Of a stretch of DNA of 20,678 nt, positions 8,101 to 17,969 are shown one piece after another. Under the pieces are notes generated by a model, which saw nothing but the letters and a program-made list of their open reading frames with translations, did not search any database and had not been told where the DNA came from. The DNA comes from CAYIRQ01 sp964365905 (GTDB lineage: Bacteria; Patescibacteriota; Gracilibacteria; Peribacterales; Peribacteraceae), in assembly GCA_964365905.1 (NCBI GenBank), contig CAYIRQ010000010.1, forward strand, positions 1 through 20,678, in the 5' to 3' direction. Positions within the stretch are counted from its first letter, which is position 1; each line of letters starts with the position of its first letter. The position numbers and the translations under genes are program-made.

Positions 8101-11100
8101 ACGGCGATGGCGCCATCGATCTCAATGACTTTAGCTGCGGGAATGACCCCGCGCATGCAAGCGAGGATGATCCGCCGGCGCAGTGCGGTGACAACATTGA
8201 TAATGACGGCGATGGCGCCATTGATCTTGCGGACTTTAGCTGCAGTAATAAGCAGGATAACGATGAAACAAATCCGCCGGCGCAGTGCGGCGACGGTCTC
8301 GACAATGACGGGGACGGCGCCTTCGATTACCCGGATGACTATAGCTGCAGCTCCCGGAATCAGAACGATGAAGCGAATCCGAAATCACAGTGTCAGGATG
8401 GAATCGATAACGACACTCCTCCGGACAATGCGATCGATTGCGCGGACTTCGCGTGCCTTCGATTTGATGGCTCCTGCGATCCGCAGCGCAATAATGAGCA
8501 GACACCGAAGGCCCAGTGCGCAGACGGCATCGATAACGACGGCCGCAACGGCACGGATTTCCCCGCAGATCGCGGCTGCGATTCATTGCAGGATAACAGC
8601 GAATTCAGCCCTCCGGCTTGCCAGGACGGCATCGATAATGATGGCGACGGAGGACTGGATTTCATCGGAAGAGATCTGAATGGAGACAGGGATTTCATCG
8701 ACGCAGGCGAAGCATTCCCCGATGCCGCCTGCGCGTCCTCGGTTGACGATAACGAAGCGGATCTCACAACCGAGTGTCAGGATGGCGTCGATAACGGTGA
8801 CCCCGAGGATGCGCTCATCGACCGCTTTGATCCGGGTTGCCACTGGGATCGCATCGCCGCAAACGCTGCATCCTATAACAGTCAGAAGATTCGGGAAGAC
8901 GATAACACGCAGTGCAGCGACGGCATCGATAACGACCTGGATACCTTTGTGGATTCCGCCGACCGCAACTGTCATACCGATGGGAATGCAGCGAACCCCG
9001 CATCGTACGATCCAAACGACGATAGCGAGCTTCCTGTCTGCTCCGATGGCCTCGATAATGACGGAGACGGCCTCCAGGACTTCCCGGCGGACTTAAATTG
9101 CGGAAGTGCCAATGCCGAATCGGAAATGGGAGCGTGCCAGAACGGTCTCGATGACGACGGCGACGGCGCAACCGATTTCCCCGCGGACTTCAGCTGCTTA
9201 AGTCCCTCGGATGACGATGAAACCAATCCAAAATCACAGTGTCAAAACGCCATTGATGATGACAATGACCTCGCGATAGATTTCCCGGCCGACATCGCCT
9301 GCGACAGTCTCCAGGATAACAACGAAAGTGATCGCGCTGCACAGTGCCAGAATGGCGCCGATGATGACAGTGACAGTTCCATCGATACCCTCCGCTTTGT
9401 CAAAACCGCCGTGTCGGGACTCACGAGCGGCGCACAGACCGCCTTTGTTGATACCGATGGGCGGCGCATCTATCTCGGTGGCGTCAGCCGGCGCGTCGTG
9501 CGCATGGCAATCCCCGGACTCAGCGTCGAGGGATCCTCGAGCGATCTCGGAGCAGGCATTCTTTCTTCCGTGCTGGATCCCGCGCAGGGATATGCGTTCC
9601 TCGGAACAAACAATAATCGGATTCTGCGGATACGGCTCCCGATGATGGCCGCCGCGGGCACCCTGCAGCTTCCGGGAGGGTCCTCTCCCCCCATTCCGGC
9701 AGCCGCGATGGACCGAAAACGTCGCACCGCGTACTTCGTTGCGCAGACGCAACCGACCATGGTGCACAGAATCAACGTGGACACATTTGAGCTCACAGGA
9801 ACACTCTCCCTCGCGGGAGTGGATTCCGGAAGCACGACCTTCATCGACGCCGCGCGCGGATACCTCTACGTCGGCGCCAATACCGCTCCGGGGAAACTCG
9901 CAAAAGTAAATCTGAAAACCTTCACGCTGGAAGACACACGCACCTTCCAGGCGGGAGAAAATTTCCTCAGCAGCAGCGCCATGGATTCCGCTCGCGGGGT
10001 TGCGTACTTCGGGACGAATACCAGTCCGGGACGGGTCGTGAAGGTGGACCTGAACACGTTCCGGCGCACGGGGAGTCTGACGTTGTCGCCCGGCGAGAAT
10101 CGCTTGCGCTCCGCCGTTCTCGATCCCGTGGACGGCTCTCTGTACGTCGGAACATCCGATCCCTCCCCGGGCGCCATCGACACGGTGATCAAAATTTCCC
10201 CGAATCTCCAGCGACTCACCCATCAACCGGGGGGAACGGCGCTGACGCCCAATGAAGACTTGGGAGCGGCCGCCGTCGATAGAGAACGCGGGTTCGTCTA
10301 CTTCGCTTCCTCGCTCTATCCCGGCACCGTCGCGGAATTTGCTCTCGGCGATCCGGGATGCGGAAATCTCCAGGACAACGACGAGACTTCCGCGACCTTC
10401 CCCTGCAATGACGGCATTGATAATGACGCGGACGGATTCGTCGACCGGCTCGATGAGAGTTGCCTCACGGGAGCGGGCGGCATCTACAATCCCTTCGATC
10501 GGAGCGAAGCATTTCCCGAGCGTGACTGCTTCGATTTCCTGGATAACGACGGGGATGGCGCGGCAGACCTGAAAGACTTCTCCTGCGCAGGCACGCAGGA
10601 TAATGACGAAACAAATCCCATCTCCCAGTGTCAGGACACGCTCGATAACGATGCGGACACCCTCGTGGACTTCATCGGCACGCCCCCCTCCTTCTCCAAT
10701 AAGGATCCCGGATGCTTCAGCAATCAGGATAACGACGAGACAAATCCACCTCAATGCAGCGACGGATCGGATAACGACAACGACGGCGCAATAGACTTCC
10801 CCGCGGATAAAAGCTGCGACACCGTGACGGATAATAACGAGACCTTCCCGCTGCGGAAATGTCAGGACGCGCTCGATAACGACGACGACAGAGGCTACGA
10901 CTTCCCGGAAGACTATAGCTGCGCTTCTCCTCAGGATGATGCGCTTGATCCCGTTTCCTTCGCCTTTGAAGCATTTCCGAAGAGCAAGTGCCAGGACGAA
11001 GTGGATAATGACGGAGACGGCGTTGCGGACGGCAATGATTTTGCCTGCAGCTGCACGCAGGATAATTCCGAGGGTGATGCGCTTGCCGCTTGTCAAAATC

Positions 11101-14100
11101 AGCAGAATGACGACGCGGACACTCTCACCGATAACGCGGACCCCGGTTGTCACAGTGATGACGATGCGGCAAATCCCGCATCATTCACTTCAAACGACAA
11201 TGACGAAGCGAACACGCCGCGCTGCGGAAACGGAGCAGTCGATCAAACGGTGGAACAATGCGATAACGGCCGGAATAACTCGGACACAATTCCCGATGCG
11301 TGCAGGGCGGATTGCCGCCTCGCGCGCTGCGGCGACGGCGTCCTCGACACCGGCGAAGAATGCGATGACCGGAACCTCGTGAACGGCGACAGCTGCAGTC
11401 TCCTGTGCAGAATCACCGTCCAGTGCAGCGACACGGTGGACAATGCCGATACGGAAGACGTCCTCGCGGACACCACTGATCCCGGTTGCCACACGGATGG
11501 CGATGCACTCAATGCAGGTTCGTATGACCCTGCGGATAACGATGAAGGGCACACTCCCGCTTGTGGCAACGGCGCGGTGGAAACAGGAGAACAGTGTGAC
11601 CAGGGCGCCGGAAATTCAGATACTGCCCCCGATACCTGCCGTACAAATTGTCAGAACCCACGGTGTGGAGACACCGTCACCGATACCGGCGAGCAATGTG
11701 ACGATGGGAATGCGAGTAACATCGATAACTGCACGACCACGTGCGTCTTCCCGTCGTGCGGCGACGGCTTCCTTCAATTGCTCGGGCGCGACGGCATCCC
11801 GGGCACCGGAGATGACGAACAATGCGACGACGGGAATACGAGCAACACGGATGCCTGCACGACAAGTTGTGAGAATGCAGTCTGTGGTGATGGCTTTACG
11901 CAGGCGGGGGTGGAGCAGTGCGACGACGGAAACACCGTCAAAGGAGACGGTTGCTCCGATGTTTGCAACACGACCGTTGAATGCAGTGATACCGTCGATA
12001 ATGGCGACAGCGAAGACACCCTGAGCGATACTGCCGATCCGGGATGTTACACGGACGATGATGCGACGAACGTATCTTCCTACGATCCTGCCGATACCGA
12101 CGAAGGAAACGCCGTTCGCTGCGGAAACGGTGCGGTCGATCAAAGTTCAGAGCAATGCGACGCGGGAGCTGCGAATTCCGATACGAATCCTGATACCTGC
12201 AGAACAAATTGCGAGAATCCGCAGTGCGGGGACGGCGTCAGAGATACCGGAGAAATCTGTGACGATGGCTCCCTGAACGGGCAACCCAATCGATGCAATG
12301 CGACGTGTTCCGGTACGACGGGTGCGGTGTGTGGGAATGGAGCACAGGAACTCGGGGAAGCATGTGACGACGGAAACACCGTCAATACGGATATCTGCAC
12401 GAATGTCTGTCAGTTTGCTTCCTGTGGCGATGGCTTTACACAGGCATTCGGAAGAGATGGGGTTGCTGGAACATCCGATGACGAGGAGTGTGATGATGAG
12501 AACTCAAGCAACGCGGATGCATGTCTCACGACGTGCCGGAACGCAACGTGCGGCGACGGGTTCACGCACATTGGCGTCGAACAGTGTGATGATGCAAACT
12601 CCGTCGATACGGATACCTGTCTCACGACCTGCGTCGCCGCGCGCTGCGGCGACGGCATTATTCAAACGGGCGTCGAGCAGTGCGATGACGGAAATATCAT
12701 TCCCGGAGACGGATGTTCCGTGCAATGCGCGCTCACGCTGCAGTGCGGCGACGGGGTGGATAATGACGGCGACAGCTTCGCGGATTGCGACGACCCCGGC
12801 TGCCATACGGATGGGAACGCGGCAAATGCCGCAAGTTGCAATGCGAGCGATGATGATGAGCAGCATGTAGCCTCGTGCGGCAACGGCGCGCGCGAAGGAG
12901 GTGAAGCATGCGACGATGGAAATCCGCTGGATGGTGACGGATGCTCGAGCATCTGCACGCTGCAGGAATCCTGCACGAATGGCAGAGATGATGACGGAGA
13001 CACGCTGATCGACTGCAGTGATGATGATTGCAGTGAGCATCCCGCATGCGACCTGAGTTGCTCTGCAAACGACATTCCCTCCAACTTCTACTTCTTCTTC
13101 GAGGATCCGCGACTCATCGTCACGCCTCCCGAGGTTTGTCCGCCGCCGCCGATGTGCGGTGACGGCACCGTACAACCGCCGGAGCAATGTGATCGTGGAT
13201 TTACCTGCGCGAACGGGAGTCGGTGCAATCCGCCCGGATCCCGCTGCTCTGACGGCTCCACATGCACCATCCGATGCCCCGACGGACTCTGCAACAACGA
13301 TTGCCGCATCCCGACGTGCGGCAATGGCATTGTCGAGTGCGGCGAATTCTGCGAGCCGGAGTTCCATGCCTCCTGTGAAGGGAACCCGAATAAGACTTGT
13401 GACCCTCTCGATAATGACCAGCAAGGCTTTAATCCATCGTGCGTCGATACCAACGGAAAGTGCTGCCTCGATCTCGCGACGCCGGGATGCAAGCGCATCG
13501 GGTACTGCAATGATAAAATCCCAACCCGCACCTGCGATGACGACTTCGACTGTGAAGTTCCTCTCAAGTGCGATATCGTGCTCGATGATCCCTGCTGTGA
13601 CCTCACCTGTAACGATACGTGCGGTGCATCGGAATGTCAGGTCGACACTGATTGCACGAATGGGGAGTGTTGTATTGCAAGCAGTCAGGGAAACACCTGT
13701 GGCACGTGTCCGGTGTGCGGGAATAATACTACGGAGCCGGGCGAGCAGTGCGACAACGGCAGGCAGTGTGCTGATCAGAACGGGGGGATCATCGATTGCA
13801 CGAGTGATGCTTCACTCTGCGCAAATCCGGTGGATTGCGTGTCACTCGGCGGCGACGGGTGCAGCGCATTCTGCGCTCTCGAAGAGTGCCAAAACGGCAT
13901 TGTGGATCCGGGAGAGCAGTGTGACGACGGGAAGCAGTGCGTCCTTCATCGTTCTCTCGCATGCCAAACGGACGCAGATTGCGCAGCCGCCGCACAGTGT
14001 CGTCCCGACACATCCGGTCTCCGTCGCTGCCCGGATGGCTCACGATGCTCCGTGAATAGCGATTGCACCGACACCTGCGCCGCATTCGACGGAGATGGCT

Positions 14101-17100
14101 GCAGCACCGCCTGTCTCATCGAAGTGCCGCCCCGCTGCGGCGATGGCATCGTGAATGGGATAGAAACGTGCGACGGGAGCGCGGGGTGCGCGGCTGGAGA
14201 AGCCTGTAATACCTCCTGCACCGCGTGCGTCAATATTCTCTGCGGCAACAGTCAGGTGGACAGCGGGGAAACATGCGCGAATTGCCCGAGCGACGTGCGC
14301 TGCAACCCGGGCGAGTGCTGCGCTGCAGGTCTCTGCTCCACGACATGCCCCTGCAACAGTGACGGCGTCTGCGATCTGAGTGAAACCTGTGCGTGCCCGG
14401 ATTGCGCAGGAGAACAGGATAGTTGCGGAACGGGATTCATTTGCGATCCCGCACTGCAGAGCTGCGTCGAGCAAACATGCGGCAACGGTGCGATCGAGCC
14501 GCGCGAGCACTGCGACGCTTCCGTTCCGCCCTCCGACTCCGGCCCGACGTGGCTCTGCGATCCGCAACGCTGCAGTCTCGTCACAACGTGCGGGAACGGC
14601 ATTGAAGAATTGGGAGAAGAATGCGACCCTTCCGCTCCGGGAGCGGATCCTTCGTGCACACAGGGGTGCACGATTGATGTGTGCTCCGTGATAGACGCCG
14701 GCGGCGGCAATGGCTTCCTGAGGCTCACCTACAACCTCCCCGGGTGGCGTTACGGCATGGATGATCCGCTCGTCATCGGACCGGAAGATCCGCGCGATGA
14801 TCCCTATCTCTGGTTTGCCCGCGAGTATCTCGCGGGAGTGACGCAGGACGGAGGGACACTCTCCTTCCCGGCTCCATTCGATGGACCCTCTGAGCAGCTG
14901 CCCGGTGACCCGGCTCATCACAGCGCACAGTGGTTCGGAACGGTTGCTATTCCCCGCACGGGATTCTATGGCTACACGTATGTGACGAGAAACAGCGGCT
15001 GGATCTCGATCGATGGCGTGATCACCGATGCCATCCGCGGCATTCAACAGAATACCTCGGTGCGTCGCAGCAGCGTTTTCCTGACTGAGGGCACGCACAT
15101 CGTCATGATCTCCTTTGTGAGCAGGCAGAGCACATCGGGGAACGAAGGCGCGTTCTCCTTTGCGTTCGATACCGCGCTTCCCATCCGTCCGTACTATCCC
15201 TCGTGCGCACTCTGCGGCAACGGACTCCGGGAACTCGGGGAGGTTTGCGACGACGGCTTCCGGAACGGCCGCGGAGCGGGGCTCTGTAACGATGCGTGCA
15301 CTGGCTTTGGTGAGGCAGTCTGCGGAAACGGAATGAGAGAACTTGGAGAAGAATGCGATGATGGAAATGCCATTCCCAACGACGGATGTTCGGACGTTTG
15401 TCTCACGGAACCTCAGTGCGGCAATGGCATCCTCGAGGGAACGGAAGAGTGTGATGATGGAAACACGGGCAGTGCCGACGGCTGCTCCGCGACGTGCATT
15501 CTCGAAAGCATCTGCGGGAATGCAACCGTGGAACCGGGAGAGCAATGTGATCCCCCTGCGCTGGGACTCCCGGGGGCAAGTGGATGCAGCGATACATGCC
15601 AGCTCGAACTTGTTTCCTGCGGCAATGCCATTCTCGAGCCCAGTCTCGGAGAGGCCTGTGACCTTGGTGGAACATGTCTCTCTGGATCACTCTCGGGCAC
15701 GCGCTGCAGCACACCGCTGGAGGCACTCGCGTGCACTCTCGCAGGCGGAACGTGCACCGCTGAAAACGCGGATGGCGATGGGTGTGATGCCTCATGCCAG
15801 ATTGAAGTTCCGCTCGTCTGTGGGAACAGTATCCGCCAGGATCCCGAGGAATGCGACTTCGGTTCCTGCGCGAACGGTCTTCCGTGTAACGACAACACCG
15901 CGCCCGATATGTGCCGGACGGACTGCATCTTCGCGCACTGTGGAGACGGCGTGAAGGACAGTGCCGAGCAGTGCGATACGGGCGACAGCCGCAGTGACTT
16001 CCTCCCCGATCGTTGCCGCCTCTCCTGCGAGAATCCGCGCTGCGGCGATAATGTGATTGATCAAGGAGAAGCATGCGATGAGGGGCCACTCAATCATGAT
16101 GCTCTTCCCGATCGTTGCCGTACGACGTGCGAAGTGCCAACCTGTGGCGATGGCGTGACGGATCCCGGGCGTTCAGAGCAGTGTGATGACGGGAATGCGG
16201 CTGCCGGAGATGGATGCGACGCGCTCTGTCAGGCCGAACCGCCCGTCTGCGGGAATGGAAGAATCGAGCCGGGCGAACAGTGCGATGATGGCAATACGAC
16301 AAACGGCGACAATTGTTCGGCCGCGTGCATGATCGAGGTGCTTCCAAGCTGCGGTGACGGCGTTCTTCAAACGGTGGACGGCGAGGAGTGCGATGATGGG
16401 AACGTTGTCTCTGGCGATGGTTGTTCCGCAACCTGTCAACTCGAACCGGATGCAGACTGTGGGAACGGACAACTCGATGCAGGGGAACAGTGTGATGATG
16501 GAAATACCAGTAATGCGGATCTCTGCACCGGGACCTGCACCTTCACGCTCTGTGGCGATATCGTCATCCAGAATCCAAACGGGCTTGGAGATGAAGAGCA
16601 ATGCGATGATGGAAATACCATCGAGACCGATGCCTGTACCAATGAATGCCAGAGTGGCTCGTGCGGTGACAGCTTCCTCTGGGCGGCAAGCGGAGAGGAA
16701 TGTGACGACGGAAACAGAGCAGGAGACGATGTCTGCTCCGCAACGTGCAAGATCACGCGCTGCGGCGATGGCACCGTCCAAACCCCGAACGGACAGGGGG
16801 GGCGCGAGGAATGCGATGATCAAAACACGGTGAATACGGACACGTGCACCGCTGCCTGTACGCTCGCGCGCTGCGGCGACGGCTTCCTCTTTGCTGCGGC
16901 AGAGCAGTGTGATGATGGGAATGCTTCGTCGGGGGACGGGTGTTCGCCACTTTGCCGGAACGAAGATGACGTCGTCGTGGATCGCTCCGTCTGCGGAAAC
17001 AGCATCCGCGAGGATGATGAGGAATGTGATGACGGAAACACGCGGAGCGGCGACGGCTGCGACCGCAATTGCGCAGTGGAACCGGGATGCGGGAACAACG

Positions 17101-17963
17101 TTCTCGACTCCGGCGAGGAGTGTGATGACGGGAATCTGGTCGCAGGGGACGGGTGCTCCCGCACCTGCACGACCGAAAGCCCGCTCTGTGGCAACGGCAT
17201 TCAGAATGCGGGTGAGCAGTGCGATGACGGCAATCAAACAAGCGGTGACGGATGTTCCGCGACCTGCGCGACTGAACCGGGAGCAACCTTGTGCGGGAAT
17301 GGCATTCTCGAAGCCGGAGAGCAGTGTGATGCAGGTGACGCAAACGCGGACGGCACTCCCGACGCCTGCCGGACAGATTGCAGGAACGCGCGCTGCGGGG
17401 ACGGGATTGTGGATAGCGCCGAACAGTGCGATGAGGGCGAACTCAATGCGCTTCTGCCCGGCACATGCAGACCGACCTGCGGTCTCCCGCGCTGCGGCGA
17501 CGCCATCATCGATTACCGCGAAGGGGAACGCTGCGACGACGGAAACTTCCTCGATGGCGACGGCTGCTCGGCAACATGTCAGGCAGAGGAAGCAGGCGTG
17601 ATCATTCCGGATCAGGGATCACCGGCACCCGCTCCGGCACCTGCGCCCGCACCCGCTTCTCCTTCGCCGATCGCCTCCCTCGCTCCAGCCCCCGCTCCCG
17701 CAACCGAGCCTGGTCACGAAGCGGCACCAAATGAGCCGGGCGGATGGACTGCACCGGGAACCACTCCTCCCGCGGGACAGCATGGCACCTACGACGATTT
17801 CGATCCGCTGCAGAACCCGCTCCACGCGACACTTCCCTCACGTCTCACAAAACCTCGCGACGCTGCGCCGGATGGAACGCCTGCGACGGGACCGGGGATC
17901 ATTATTGTGATCTCGCTCGGGGCCGCGGGGATCTATGCGATGAAGAGGCGAAGGAAGACATAA
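2174..17963 (+). CDS. Giant Cys-rich multidomain surface protein (about 5,200 residues)
   Basis: I read this as one gene. The frame is open from 2174 to the second N gap and then from that gap to TAA at 17961-17963. The frames differ only because the 100-N filler replaces a repeat segment whose expected length is a multiple of three (81 nt plus whole 231-nt units). The protein starts with a polar stretch and a hydrophobic segment (residues about 14-33, AAAALLLLLGASLLIVLLL) acting as signal peptide or anchor. It then consists almost wholly of extracellular-type modules: CP-DCG Cys repeats, some forty DUF4215/Myxococcus-type repeats, two PA14/fibro-slime-like domains, 28 DNDGDG repeats and a beta-propeller. 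It ends in a Pro/Ala linker and a TPATG sorting-type tail. Several hundred cysteines imply an oxidised, disulfide-stabilised fibre outside the cell. Adhesion or host contact is an inference; no enzymatic motif was recognised. Confidence 0.85.
2741..3318 (+). repeat. 246-nt (82-residue) tandem repeat interrupted by a gap
   Basis: ATTCCCGGAT recurs at 2741 and 2987, exactly 246 nt apart, with near-identical sequence between. It recurs again at 3308, after the gap. If the array ended there the gap would be 25 nt; the offset from 100 (75 nt) is a multiple of three, so the frame survives. The true gap is probably 25 nt plus a whole number of 246-nt units. Confidence 0.8.
3168..3267. other. Assembly gap (100 N) inside the 246-nt repeat
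   Basis: Exactly 100 unknown bases. The flanks are both inside the 246-nt repeat, and the missing text predicted from the first copy is 25 nt. The round length suggests a scaffold placeholder and not a measured size. Confidence 0.95.
4271..5072 (+). repeat. 231-nt (77-residue) tandem repeat interrupted by a gap
   Basis: GGCATCTGCC starts copies at 4271, 4502, 4752 and 4983. The first and last intervals are 231 nt; the middle one is 250 nt, because the 100-N filler stands where 81 nt are expected. Copies are almost identical, which points to recent expansion or homogenisation. The coding length per unit is 77 codons, so copy number changes keep the frame. Confidence 0.85.
4641..4740. other. 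Assembly gap (100 N) inside the 231-nt repeat
   Basis: Exactly 100 unknown bases. Alignment of the flanks to the intact copy predicts 81 missing nt (equivalent to 4410-4490), or 81 plus multiples of 231. Because 100 is not a multiple of three, automatic gene calling would split the giant gene here. Confidence 0.95.
5079..6875 (+). repeat. Mixed Cys-rich block with first DUF4215-like units
   Basis: Units such as CGNGVADPGEQCGEPGL and CGNSVVEPGEECDDGN followed by GDGCSPGC match the Myxococcus cysteine-rich repeat pattern (DUF4215 type), known from large secreted proteins. They are interleaved with CP-DCG units and less regular Cys-rich stretches. The block leads straight into the first PA14-like domain. 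Confidence 0.75.
6876..7358 (+). other. PA14/fibro-slime-like domain 1 (coding segment)
   Basis: About 160 residues with little Cys. The key signature is YTFHLGSRDDAWVVIDG, followed by RGIHS; this resembles the fibro-slime (TIGR02148) form of the PA14 beta-sandwich, where a DD pair sits beside a W(V/F)xIDG strand. Related domains bind carbohydrates in adhesins. The presence of the acidic DD pair suggests this copy could still bind a ligand or metal, which is inference. Confidence 0.65.
7359..9386 (+). repeat. DNDGDG repeat block 1 (17 units, the last interrupted)
   Basis: Units of about 35-45 residues follow the pattern QCxDGxDNDGDGxxD, then FPADxSC, then a QDNDE-like acidic end. DNDGDGAID fits the DxDxDGxxD calcium loop of EF-hand, dockerin and thrombospondin type-3 repeats, and each unit has two Cys able to close a disulfide. 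At about 7440-7590 a non-repeat linker rich in hydrophobic residues (IATFIRTFFANLRDL) interrupts. The last unit stops after SSID, where the propeller begins. Confidence 0.75.
9387..10349 (+). other. Seven-repeat beta-propeller (coding segment)
   Basis: About 321 Cys-free residues. I count seven repeats of about 40-46 residues built on a DxxxGxxYxGT core, for example FIDAARGYLYVGANT, AMDSARGVAYFGTNT and VLDPVDGSLYVGTSD, each followed by KVDLxTFxxxGTL-like strands. This is the layout of YVTN/NHL-type propellers. The segment LRFVKTAVSGLTSG at the start could complete the last blade. It is embedded between the two halves of one DNDGDG unit. Confidence 0.75.
10350..11222 (+). repeat. DNDGDG repeat block 2
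   Basis: The block opens with DPGCGNLQDNDE, the missing second half of the unit broken by the propeller, and continues with about seven more units (CNDGIDNDADG, CFDFLDNDGDG, CSDGSDNDNDG and others). Acidic residues and Asn dominate. The last units become irregular (QQNDDADTLTDNADPGC) and merge into the DUF4215-rich part. Confidence 0.75.
11223..14681 (+). repeat. Mixed DUF4215, DNDGDG and irregular Cys-rich block
   Basis: To about 13064, a composite cycle recurs: a CGNGAVxxxxEQCD unit, a CRTNCxNPRCGD unit, one or more EQCDDGN units, then a CSDTVDNxDxED unit with DPGCHTD. From about 13070 to 14681 the Cys pattern is less regular (TCxxDxDCE-like and CCDLTCND-like pairs), with a short YFFFEDPRL stretch at its start. 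Nothing here was recognised as a catalytic domain. Confidence 0.65.
14682..15203 (+). other. PA14/fibro-slime-like domain 2 (coding segment)
   Basis: About 174 residues, alignable by eye with domain 1: the PGWRYGMDDPLVIGPEDPR segment matches GMDDPAFVSPADPRG of domain 1, and YVTRNSGWISIDG matches HLGSRDDAWVVIDG. The DD pair of domain 1 is NS here, so the ligand or metal site has probably changed or been lost. Confidence 0.65.
15204..17591 (+). repeat. C-terminal block of DUF4215-like Cys-rich repeats
   Basis: Around twenty-five units, most of the form CGNGxxExGEQCDDGN, then xSGDGCSxxC and a short xE spacer. Variants carry DTCT, DNCS or long spacers, and three copies use the CRTDC/CRLSC form. 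Unlike the N-terminal arrays, neighbouring units are diverged at DNA level, so this part is older or under selection for difference. The regular Cys spacing suggests a rod of small disulfide-linked modules near the cell surface. Confidence 0.8.
17592..17876 (+). other. Pro/Ala-rich linker (coding segment)
   Basis: An opening GVIIPDQG is followed by alternating Ala-Pro (PAPAPAPAPAPASPSP), then Pro/Gly/Thr-rich sequence without Cys. Such segments commonly span the cell wall or envelope between a surface domain and its anchor. At DNA level the Ala-Pro run is a short GC-rich low-complexity repeat. Confidence 0.7.
17877..17963 (+). other. Sortase-like C-terminal sorting signal
   Basis: TPATG (17877-17891) is followed by PG, a hydrophobic helix (IIIVISLGAAGIYAM) and KRRRKT at the very end. 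This is the three-part layout of an LPXTG-type signal, with Thr in place of Leu. A sortase or related transpeptidase would cut between T and G and anchor the protein covalently. No sortase gene is in the window. A simple C-terminal membrane anchor is the alternative. Confidence 0.6.
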
Positions 17964-17969
17964 ATTGAA

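Noticed and set aside
9234..11153. A long minus-strand open frame (639 codons) opposite the DNDGDG blocks and propeller
   Set aside because: It is antisense to strongly patterned coding sequence; its Val/Ile/Arg-rich text is the complement of GAT/GAC repeats. It has no domain of its own and no ribosome site was found.
13080..13115. A membrane segment in the middle of the giant protein (SNFYFFFEDPRL)
   Set aside because: The hydrophobic run is far too short to span a membrane and is flanked by acidic residues.
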